A stretch of DNA of 46,742 bases from positions 1 through 46,742 of the forward strand of contig NZ_JAODIX010000029.1 in NCBI RefSeq assembly GCF_026586675.1. The letters are read 5' to 3'. The DNA comes from Halorubrum yunnanense (GTDB lineage: Archaea; Halobacteriota; Halobacteria; Halobacteriales; Haloferacaceae). The position numbers were made by a program, and so were the translations under genes. This document shows positions 1 through 8,300 of this stretch, one piece after another (within the stretch, counting starts at the first letter, position 1; every line of letters begins with the position of its first letter). Under the pieces are notes generated by a model, which saw only the letters and a program-made list of their open reading frames with translations, was not told the DNA's origin and searched no databases.

Positions 1-46
1 GGGTTAATCTGGCGGAATATTGCGGTAAGAACGTCTGAAGTTGCCG

Positions 47-847
47 TCAGTCGGCGGCAAAACAAGGCAACTCCGCTTCGACCTCTACGTCAATGTACTC
101 CCGCGAGAGATCACCGACCACGTCGTGGATCTTCTCCCCTTCTAAGGGAATGGCGCGCCCGCGCCATTCGCGTAACTCTTCTGTTATCACCGGATTCGCG
201 TTCTGCTTCAACCGGCTCACAAAGTAGCCGTCGTTCTCGTCGATCAGCGCAAAGCGGCGGTACTTGAAGTACGCTAGGTCGAACAAAACTAGCCGTCCAT
301 GCAGCCACGATCCCGTCTTGAACAACGTGCTGTCGTGCGCTTTTTCATCGGTCACGTCAATCCGTTCAATCGTCTGATCGGTGGCATTGTGGAGCAGGTG
401 GAGCTTCGCTCCAGCCTGCTCCTCGTGGCAAGCTTGGAACTCGTCGGAAAGGAACTCGTGCAACCGCAACACCGTTCCATCAGCGATCATCACGTCCCTG
501 AATCGGTCGATATCAGCGTCAACAGCGTCGGGAACAGCGACCTCGTCGAGACCACGCTCGACGAGGTCGCGGAGATACTCTGCAAGTGACGGTGTCAACC
601 GGTGATAGAAGCCACCGGGAGAGATCGTCTCATCGGCTGTAGAGTTGTAGCTGCGTCTAAATCCAGCGAGTGTTCGGCTCTCGCCTGCGGCGAAGCCGAA
701 CACGAGCGCCCACACGAGGACGGGAATCTGAAGTTTGCCCTCACGCTCGACCACGCCGAGTTCCTCGGCGTGCTCTTCGAGGAACTCAGAGGGAAACAGT
801 GTAGTAAGCCGACGCATGATTCTCGATGAGGAGGCGTCTTGGTGCAC
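47..847 (-). pseudogene. Truncated IS4/ISH8-type DDE transposase
   Basis: The readable product is 266 residues. It matches the N-terminal part of haloarchaeal ISH8-type transposases: a start at MRRLTTLFPSEF (Met11), the first catalytic Asp in IADGT (Asp123), and the second in LVLFDLAYFKYRRF (Asp190). Family members are over 400 residues and carry the third catalytic residue (Glu of a YxxRWEVE segment) in the C-terminal half, which is absent. Homology appears to stop near residue 258 (about position 72), just before the stop at 47. Another minus-strand frame stays open from there to the window edge, so an internal deletion with a frame change is possible. The product should be inactive. Confidence 0.75.
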
Positions 848-919
848 ACTTGCCGCCTCCTCATTCCTCTCAAAAAGTAGCCTCGATAAGCCGCTGCTGT
901 CATGCGGTTCTTCGCTTAG
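47..919 (-). mobile_element. Remnant of an IS4-family (ISH8-like) insertion sequence
   Basis: The stretch holds the N-terminal part of a transposase (47-847) and about 70 bp of its upstream end. The right boundary is inferred: an open frame belonging to a different protein starts at about 920, directly after a stop codon at 917-919. The 3' part of the transposase is missing, and the sequence left of about position 75 does not continue the family. This is therefore a degenerate copy. No terminal inverted repeat pair can be checked because the left end lies at or beyond the window edge. Confidence 0.6.
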
Positions 920-1309
920 CTAAAGACGAATGGCCAGTCGATCAACCCCCTCGTCGGCGCGGACGACGCGGAGCTGATCCGCCGGCTGTTAGAGCGGGCC
1001 AACCAGCGCGGGATCGGCGGCGAGGGCACCGAGGTACAGGCCGACGACATCGAGGAGGCCGGGTCGGAAACGCGGACCATTCTCGGCCAGGAAATCGAGG
1101 TGTCGATCCTCGAGACCACGATCGACGCGGAGGTCGGCGGCGGCGACCAGAGCGAGAGCGTCGAGGACGTTCCCGTGTTCCTCTACGTGGCCACCGTCCA
1201 GCACGAGGAGGACGTGGTCGCGCTCGTCGGTATCCACCCGACCGCGGTCGACGCCCGCAACTCCGTCCTCTCGCTGATGGAACAGGTCGAACACCCGTCG
1301 TCGGCCTGA
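920..1309 (+). pseudogene. 5'-truncated haloarchaeal lipoprotein-like gene (DUF6517-like)
   Basis: An open frame without an early start codon runs from the IS boundary at about 920 to a stop at 1307-1309. It encodes about 129 residues beginning near NGQSINPL and ending in DVPVFLYVATVQHEEDVV...MEQVEHPSSA. The GQSINPL segment and the later block (xVFxxVA...H.DDxV...VHP...L...VEHP) recall the C-terminal domain of haloarchaeal DUF6517 proteins; this is from memory and low in certainty. The N-terminal signal/lipobox region is missing because the IS remnant abuts the reading frame. A GTG at 1100 could start a 69-residue product, but nothing suggests it is used. Confidence 0.5.
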
Positions 1310-1552
1310 GACGGCGAATCGGTTTTGAGCGCCTCTGAAGGCCGAGAAGCGACCGCTCAGATCGTCAGACTGAGTCCGGCTCGCCGGAGACATTTTCCCG
1401 ATTTGAAGCGTCTGTCTCCGTAACTGATTTAATTAGTAATCGACCGATTGAGCGTGTCCCACGACGCGAGACGGCGGCGGCGTAGCGAACTCGTCAGGCA
1501 TCGCGACGCGAGCGCTTCGTAGCTCCGGCTCTGTCGATCGTGGCCCTTCACG
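1310..1552. promoter_or_regulatory. Leader and probable promoter of the surface-protein gene
   Basis: This gene-free stretch separates the truncated lipoprotein-like gene from the surface-protein gene. An AT-rich TTTAATTAG at 1428-1436 is the best TATA candidate. It would place the transcription start near 1460 and leave a leader of roughly 90 nt. A short inverted repeat (AATCG/CGATT, 1438-1449) follows directly. No other gene is visible. Confidence 0.35.
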
Positions 1553-2986
1553 ATGGACCGAAGAAACTCAACTCGGCACGGACCGGTTATCGTCCTCGTC
1601 ATCTGTGTTGTTGTCGTTTTAGTTGCTACAATAGGAGTAGCTCACGTATCTGCCGAAACACATGAACGACAGCCGCTCAACATAACAAATTCAGGTGAGA
1701 CCAAGGATCTCTTCTCGTTTGAAAACAATCATACTATTTCTAATGTGGAAATTGCAGCGAGCGAGGAGAAGTCAGCTGACGAATATAAAACTCTATATAT
1801 AAATCTTGTAGAATTACAAAATGCGGATATCAATGTATCTGAGGTGACGGTTCGAAATTCAAAAATCACAAATGGACAGGTTATCACGACGAATAAGAGT
1901 AGGACTAATGGAGAAATCACGCTCAAAGTACAAATTAAACAATCTGATACCAGCAACCCCATTCAAATTGATTCAGTACAATTGGGTGGGTATAATTCGT
2001 CGGATGGCAAAATAACAAAGAATATTCAGTACAGAGTGGCTGCAGCAAACACCAATTCAACGAGTGATTACGAAAAGTTAGAGGCAGGTGGACACACGAA
2101 GAATTCCACAGAATTCGATTTTGTGGATGGCTCTATCAGGGTACGGGATCAAGCAACTACTTCAACTAATTTTAACAAGAGTAGTAGGACCTCATCTGGA
2201 GTAACAGTCAGTAAAGTTACTTCAAGTGTTAACTCAAAAATCATACTTATTAATGAAGAAAATGACAGGGTTGTTGGGTATAAGTCACAAAACACACGGG
2301 AAATCGCCGATAGAGATAGTGCATCACTTAATACCACAATTCTTGGTGGAGATATTAGTGCATATCTCATACCCAATAGCAAAATTGGTATAACAAAAGA
2401 ATACACTGGGAATAAGTCACCGGATGGGCTAAAGCAAACGGCAATTGCCAAAGACAGATTTCAGGTATACTTAGGAACAGTACAGTTCAACAGTCAGGAG
2501 TATGAGAGTGGAGGAATTACTAATGTCTCTGTAGCAACTACCGAGGTACGGGACACAGCCGGATTAAATACTCCCTATGTTGTTTCAGTTCATCCGATCA
2601 CTGCTGATGGAGAGGTTATGTACGAGAAATATATTGGGTACTCAGATGTACTTGTTGGTGTAAACGACGGTTTGAGCATCCCTATTAGAAATGCCAGAGG
2701 AAGTAGAAGTGAAATTTGGCATAGTAACAGATTTGTGGCAACTATTCGACTTGCACAAGGGCAAACGGCCGGAGAGCCGGCAGATTTGAACTCAACGAAT
2801 CTATTGCCAAATTCAGATATTGCAGAACAGTTTATTCATGGAGGTGTGTCAGATAGTACGCAGGTACACATTTCTAATGTTCGTCCAGGGCAGAACGACA
2901 GTAACAATGTGAGTCGTCTATTTAATGAGACAGGATATAATGGGAATCAGATATACTCGGGAGAGGTAGTCGGGATTCAAGAATAG
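1553..2986 (+). CDS. Secreted surface protein, N-terminal part (frameshifted gene)
   Basis: The 477-residue frame starts at ATG 1553 with a signal peptide: basic MDRRNSTRHG followed by a hydrophobic stretch to about residue 34. The rest is Ser/Thr/Asn-rich with many N-x-S/T sequons, typical of a glycosylated haloarchaeal cell-surface protein. The frame stops at 2984-2986 right after the beta-strand-like segment YSGEVVGIQE. The same domain appears to continue in the next frame (GGSAKLHRIIKDD... LETGTYFLSGGG), so one base too many near 2984 probably split a single gene ending at 4754. The segment is strikingly AT-rich and uses codons such as ATA and AAA that neighbours avoid, which suggests acquisition by transfer. 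No specific function can be assigned. Confidence 0.6.
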   Translation: MDRRNSTRHGPVIVLVICVVVVLVATIGVAHVSAETHERQPLNITNSGETKDLFSFENNHTISNVEIAASEEKSADEYKTLYINLVELQNADINVSEVTVRNSKITNGQVITTNKSRTNGEITLKVQIKQSDTSNPIQIDSVQLGGYNSSDGKITKNIQYRVAAANTNSTSDYEKLEAGGHTKNSTEFDFVDGSIRVRDQATTSTNFNKSSRTSSGVTVSKVTSSVNSKIILINEENDRVVGYKSQNTREIADRDSASLNTTILGGDISAYLIPNSKIGITKEYTGNKSPDGLKQTAIAKDRFQVYLGTVQFNSQEYESGGITNVSVATTEVRDTAGLNTPYVVSVHPITADGEVMYEKYIGYSDVLVGVNDGLSIPIRNARGSRSEIWHSNRFVATIRLAQGQTAGEPADLNSTNLLPNSDIAEQFIHGGVSDSTQVHISNVRPGQNDSNNVSRLFNETGYNGNQIYSGEVVGIQE

Positions 2987-3011
2987 AACAGCGCAAGGAG
3001 GTTCTGCCAAG

Positions 3012-4754
3012 TTGCATAGAATCATCAAAGATGACCGGTCAGTGATATCCGGTGTGGGAACTTATTCAAATACTACAGACAGAATGCTATTCAATACCAC
3101 TGGATTAGAGACAGGAACATATTTTCTCTCTGGTGGTGGGTTTGAAATGGAAAACCAGTTCAAGCTAATTGGTAAAGACGAGCAGAAGGTAGCTCTTACA
3201 AATGTCAGTGACAAGACGGAGGTGGGAGAAAATGTTACATATAGATTACGCCACAATACATCTAAAATAAGTATAGAAATTTCGGATTCAGATGCAAACA
3301 ATACACTTATCACAGCAAACCTCTCCACACCGACTCCGGGACGAACCTCAATCGGTCTCAACACCTATGCGTTCGGTAACGAGTCGCTGACGGACGCTCT
3401 CATCACGACGGGACCGAACGCGACCGTTGAGTCCGTCGACACATCGATGTCAAACGGGACGCTACCGCCCGGAAAGTACCGTATCGAGATCCGATCTGAG
3501 CGGGGACTCGCCACGACCGCCGATGAGGCAACCGTCATGGTCGGGAACCGGTCGACGGACGGAATGCGCGCCTACGCGACGACTGACCTCGATCGGGACG
3601 ATCTCGAGACCGCCGCCGCGGTACGGCGGGCGATCGCGAACGGGACGTTCTCGCCGACCTCGACCGTCGCCTCGAACGAGACCGTGGCGTACGCCGTCAA
3701 CGCTACGGGACTGACTGGGCTCCCGGCCGCGCGGAACGCGACGCTCGAGGCGGGGTCGGACCTCGCCCGACTCGACGGGCTCGCATTCGGCGTCCGGTCC
3801 AACACGTCGGCGCTGGCGAGCGACGGCGACGGGTCAGACCCGAGCGGGGCCGTTCCCGGGAACTCCTCGGTCCACCTCGGTGAGGACGGGCTCTACCTCG
3901 TCGCCGAGGGCGGCGACGCCCTCGCGACCGACGGGACGCCCGCGGACGGCGAGGCGTTCACCGCCGAGTTCCGCGTGGAAGACGAACGGCTGCGCGAGAC
4001 CGCGTCGGACCCGACGGGCGACCACGCCGCGTCGACGACGGTGACCTTCGAGGCGCCGCCGTCGAACGGGGGCGATACCGACCCGAGCGACGAGCTCCCC
4101 GAAGAGGACGGTAGCCAGCCCGGTGGTGGCGGGGCGGATGGTGGCGGTACAGGTGGCGGAGCAGGTAGCGGCGGAGCAGGTGGCGGGGCGGGTGGCGGGG
4201 CGGGTGGCGGCGGAGCAGGTGGCGGAGCAGGTGGCGGGGCGGGTGGCGGCGGGCCGGGAAGTGGCGGAGCGGGCGGCGGACCCAGCGGTAGCGGAGCGGC
4301 GGGTGACGGCGGGACAGCCGGTGAGACACCGGGGGCGGGCTCTCCGCCGAGTGGCTCGGAAGCCGACGAGCGGGGGAGCGACGGCGGTGACGAGACGCGG
4401 GTCGACTTCGTCGGAAGCGACGGCCGGTTTGAGGCCCAGCGGGTCGAAGGCTTCCGTGCGGCCGCGCGCGACGGACCGAGTAGATCGCCGGTGGCCGTCT
4501 CGCCCGTGGGCGCCAATCCCGGTGAGAGCGGCGCCGACGGGGACAGCGCGTCCGCAGCAGAGGAGGCCGGGTCGGGCGTGAGCGACGATCCGGCAACGGA
4601 CTCCGAGACGGGGTCCGCAAAGCGGGCGACCCCGGACTACGAGGACGCGCCGATCCGGGTGACCGCCGACGACGTACCGGGGTTCGGCCCGGTCGTCACG
4701 CTGGTCGCACTCCTCCTCGCCGGGAAGGCCGCCGAGCGCGAGCGGGCGTCGTGA
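3012..4754 (+). CDS. Surface protein, C-terminal part with Gly-rich stalk and PGF-CTERM-type anchor
   Basis: This frame follows the 1553-2986 frame after an apparent +1 shift. A TTG at 3012 is the first possible start, but no ribosome site precedes it, so it is better read as the distal half of the same gene. Residues 1-110 are AT-rich like the upstream part; from about 3340 composition turns GC-rich. A Gly-rich stalk (4123-4310) precedes an acidic Ser/Gly region. The C-terminus has VPGFGPVVTLVALLLAG followed by a basic tail. This resembles the PGF-CTERM signal, which archaeosortase A processes for membrane-lipid attachment. Without the frameshift the protein would have about 1,070 residues. 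Function beyond the cell surface is unknown. Confidence 0.6.
   Translation: MHRIIKDDRSVISGVGTYSNTTDRMLFNTTGLETGTYFLSGGGFEMENQFKLIGKDEQKVALTNVSDKTEVGENVTYRLRHNTSKISIEISDSDANNTLITANLSTPTPGRTSIGLNTYAFGNESLTDALITTGPNATVESVDTSMSNGTLPPGKYRIEIRSERGLATTADEATVMVGNRSTDGMRAYATTDLDRDDLETAAAVRRAIANGTFSPTSTVASNETVAYAVNATGLTGLPAARNATLEAGSDLARLDGLAFGVRSNTSALASDGDGSDPSGAVPGNSSVHLGEDGLYLVAEGGDALATDGTPADGEAFTAEFRVEDERLRETASDPTGDHAASTTVTFEAPPSNGGDTDPSDELPEEDGSQPGGGGADGGGTGGGAGSGGAGGGAGGGAGGGGAGGGAGGGAGGGGPGSGGAGGGPSGSGAAGDGGTAGETPGAGSPPSGSEADERGSDGGDETRVDFVGSDGRFEAQRVEGFRAAARDGPSRSPVAVSPVGANPGESGADGDSASAAEEAGSGVSDDPATDSETGSAKRATPDYEDAPIRVTADDVPGFGPVVTLVALLLAGKAAERERAS
4123..4310 (+). repeat. Gly-rich (GGGAGGG) coding repeat
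   Basis: Runs of ggtggcgg(a/g)gc units encode GGGAG/GGG blocks within the surface protein. It is a low-complexity, slippage-prone stalk region immediately upstream of the acidic juxta-membrane part. Confidence 0.85.
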
Positions 4755-4792
4755 AGCCGGGAGCGTCGTCCGCTCGCGGAGCCGGCGGTATC

Positions 4793-4798
4793 CTTTTG
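4793..4798 (+). promoter_or_regulatory. CTTTTG promoter box of the HEWD gene
   Basis: The first T of CTTTTG lies 29 nt before the ATG at 4823. The same hexamer stands at the same distance before purB, the MTH865-family gene and (28 nt) the zinc-ribbon gene at 27786, so it probably serves as the TATA-box equivalent of a leaderless promoter. Confidence 0.45.
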
Positions 4799-4822
4799 CT
4801 GGGCGACTCCCTCCTGCCGGGT

Positions 4823-4990
4823 ATGAGCGCGACCATCACTCCGCCACAGGAGCGCGAGTGCGAGCTGTGCGGCCGCCGGGAGCGGTGGGACGAGGACGCC
4901 ACCGGCTGGCGGATAGCCGACGAGCCGGGGGAAGTCTACTGCATCCACGAGTGGGACATCAACGGAACGTTCGTACCGCTGCGCAAGTGA
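4823..4990 (+). CDS. HEWD family small protein
   Basis: The 55-residue protein is recognisable by IHEWDING near its C-terminus, the hallmark of the haloarchaeal HEWD mini-protein family. It has a CELCGRRE motif near residue 13 and a further Cys (VYCIHEW), which together could bind a metal. ATG 4823 is preferred over the upstream GTG at 4751 because a CTTTTG box lies 29 nt before it and family members begin near here. It lies directly downstream of the surface-protein gene but has its own promoter box. The function of the family is unknown to me. Confidence 0.8.
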   Translation: MSATITPPQERECELCGRRERWDEDATGWRIADEPGEVYCIHEWDINGTFVPLRK

Positions 4991-5328
4991 TCGGCTCCGG
5001 ACCGGGGAGACCCGCGATTCCGGCTCCGCGCTCGATCCACGGAGGGTCCGAAAGCGTCCGAGCGCTGACCCGGCGCCGGTCGACTGACCGCCCGGCTCGG
5101 GAATGACGATAACAAGATAATCCGTCGAATATATACCTGTCTCGGCGAGTCGTTTGGATTTTAATCGGTTTTACTGCAGCAGAATCCGATTGTAGTTGAT
5201 CGAACGGAGAGTGTGGCACTCGGTATCAGCCCCTGATGAATAATTACCTTATATTCCCTAATGTGTGTACGAGGGATCCTACCCGTATCAGGGTCATACC
5301 TTTAAGCGATCATCCGCGAGTGGGAGAT
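4991..5328. promoter_or_regulatory. Upstream regulatory region of gltB
   Basis: No gene is visible in this 338-bp stretch. A TTTAAG box at 5301-5306 lies 28 nt before ATG 5329 and fits a leaderless promoter. A second AT-rich candidate (ACCTTATATTCC, 5246-5257) lies further upstream. An inverted repeat ATCAG-CCC-CTGAT (5225-5237) and a second GTATCAG (5285-5291) are possible operator half-sites, which would suit nitrogen control of glutamate synthase. The regulatory role is inference. Confidence 0.45.
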
Positions 5329-8300
5329 ATGACCGAGCCACGTAATGACACCCGAGGGAGTTCGGAGTCCTCGGGCCGCGATGGGGGGCTTGCCACAGTA
5401 TCGGACGAGCGGTCGAACTGCGGGATCGGCGGGATCGTCGACCTCGACGGGGACCCGAACCACGAGACGGTGACCGACGCCGTCCGGCTGCTCGAGAACC
5501 TCGAACACCGCGGGACCACGGGCGCCGAGGAGAACACCGGCGACGGGGCCGGGATCATGGTCGGGCGCCCGGACGACTTCTTCCGCGACGTCGTGGACGC
5601 CGACCTGCCAGAGGAGTACGCGGTCGGCTCTGTCTTCATGCCGACCGAGGGGAGCGTTCAGGCGGAGATCCACGACGTCATCGCGGAGGTGTTCTCCGTC
5701 TACGGGCTGGAGGTGCTCGCGTGGCGCTCCGTGCCCACGGACAACGCCGACCTCGGTGCGACCGCGCTCGACTCCGAGCCGGAGGTCGCCCAGCTGTTCG
5801 CCGCGCCTGTCGAGGGCGCCGGCCTCGCCGAGCGGTTTACCAGCGAGGAGACGCGGCCGGACGACGCTGACCCCGAGCTGCTCGGCTTCGACCGCGCGCT
5901 GTACGCCGCCCGACGCGAGATCGAGAACGCGGTCAGCGACGTCGACGGCGCCGGTCGGTTCTACGTCTGCTCGCTCGACCGCCAGCGCGTCGTGTACAAG
6001 GGCCTGCTGAAGGGCTCGCAGCTCGGCGACTACTACCCGGACCTGACCGACGAGCGCTTCGCGAGCCACGTCGCCCTGGTCCACGCGCGCTTCTCGACGA
6101 ACACGCTCGGCGCGTGGCACCTCGCGCACCCGTATCGCAACATCGTCCACAACGGCGAGTTCAACACGATCCGCGGGAATGTCAACTGGATGCGCGCCCG
6201 CGAGAACGACCTCGACCACCCGGCGTTCGGCGCGGAGCTCGACACCATCAAGCCGGTGATCGACGACCCGAACCAGTCGGACACCGCGAGCGTCGACAAC
6301 GCGGTCGAACTCCTCCTGCAGGCCGGCCGCGACCTCCCGCACACGCTCCGGATGCTGATCCCGGAGGCGTTCCGCGAGGACGACCTGATGGACGCGGCCC
6401 GCACCGACTTCTACGACTACCACGCCTCGCTCGTCGAGCCGTGGGACGGCCCCGCCCTGGTCATCGGCTTCGACGGCGACCGGGTCGCCGGCGTCCTCGA
6501 CCGCAACGGGCTCCGCCCGTGCCGGTACGAGGTGACCGACGAGAACCGGCTCGTCGTCGGCAGCGAGGTCGGCGCGCTCCCGACCGACCCCGCCGACGTG
6601 CGGCGTCGCGGGCGGCTCCAGCCCGGCGAGATCTTCGTCGCCGACCCCGAGGAGGGACGCATCGTCCCAGACGACGAGGTGTTCGCCGACCTCACCGACG
6701 AGCGGTACGGCGAGTGGGTCGACGAGGGCCAGGTCGACCTCGACGAGGTGGTGAGCGGTGTCGGCGGCGACGCGGAGACGGTGCCGCGCCTCGGCGAGCG
6801 GGAGGACGTCGAGGGGACTGAGGACGTCGACAGGAGTGAGGACGTCGACGAGACTGAGGGCGACGAGGACCTAACCGTCCGCGCCCACCAGGCCGCGTTC
6901 GGCTACACCACCGACTCGCTGAACCACCTCGTCGAGCCGATGGCGGAAGACGGGAAGGACCCGGTCGGCTCGATGGGCGACGACACCCCGCTCTCGGTGC
7001 TCACCGACGTCGACCGCCCCCTGTTCACCTACTTCAAGCAGCTGTTCGCGCAGGTGTCGAACCCGCCGATAGACTACATCCGTGAGGAGCTCGTCACCTC
7101 GCTGGAGACCCGGATGGGGAACCAGCGGAACCTCCTCGACGAGACCCCCGAGCACGCCGAGCAGATCGTCTCTGACTCGCCGATACTTACCGACGCCGAG
7201 ACGGCCGCGCTGAAGGGACTGAGCGCCGAGCCCGTCGACGGCGACGGGCCCTCGTTCGCCTCGGCAACGGTCGATATCACGTACGACCGCGAGGCGTCGC
7301 TCGTCGACGCCGTCACCCGGATCCGAAACGAGTCCGCGGCCGCGATCGAGGACGGCGCGGACGTCGTCGTCCTCTCCGACCGCGCGGTCGGTCCGGACCG
7401 GATCGCGGTCCCGAGCCTGCTCGCGACCGGCGCGGTCCACCACCACCTCGTCCGGAACGGGCTTCGGAACCGCGCCGGGGTCGTCGTCGAGTCGGGCGAG
7501 CCGCACGAGGTCCACCACATCGCGACACTCGTCGGCTACGGCGCCGACGCGATCGACCCGTACCTCGCGTACGACTCCATCGCGGACGTCGTCGCGGGGC
7601 CGGACGGCGCCGACGAGGAGGAGGCGCTCGCCGCGTACCGCGGCGCCCTGGAGGACGGCCTCCTCAAGACGATGGCGAAGATGGGAATCTCGACGATGGA
7701 GTCGTACCAGGGCGCGCAGATCTTCGAGGCGGTCGGGCTCGCCTCCGAGTTCGTCGCCGAGTACTTCGAGGGCACCGAGATCCGCACCGAGGGGATCGGG
7801 GCCGAGGAGATCGAAGACGACCTTCGGACGCGGCACGCGATGGCGTTCGGCGCCGACCCCGAACTGGAGACCACGGGCGAGTACGAGCACCGCTCGTCGG
7901 GTATCAAACACGGCTGGAACCCCCAGACGGTCGGGACGCTCCAGCAGGCGGTCCGGGGCGGCGACTACGAGCAGTACCGGGAGTTCGCGGAGCTGGTGAA
8001 CGACCAGTCCGAGGAGCTCCAGACGCTCCGTGGACTCTTAGAGTTCGAGTCGGACCGCGATCCGGTACCGGTCGAGGAGGTCGAGCCGGTCGAGTCGGTC
8101 GTCGAGCGCTTCTCGACGGCCGCGATGAGCCTCGGGAGCATCTCGCCGGAGGCCCACGAGAACAACGCGATCGCCATGAACCGGATCGGCGCGAAGTCGA
8201 ACACCGGCGAGGGCGGCGAACCGCCGGAGCGATTCGGCACCGAGAAGGCGTGCTCGGTCAAACAGGTCGCCTCCGGCCGGTTCGGCGTCACCGCCGACTA

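Noticed and set aside
1100-1309. Independent 69-residue protein starting at GTG 1100
   Set aside because: The same frame continues upstream with family-like sequence to the IS boundary, so it is the tail of a truncated gene.
3893-4516. Pro-rich antisense ORF over the Gly-rich repeat
   Set aside because: It is the reverse complement reading of GGC/GGA glycine codons and has no independent support.
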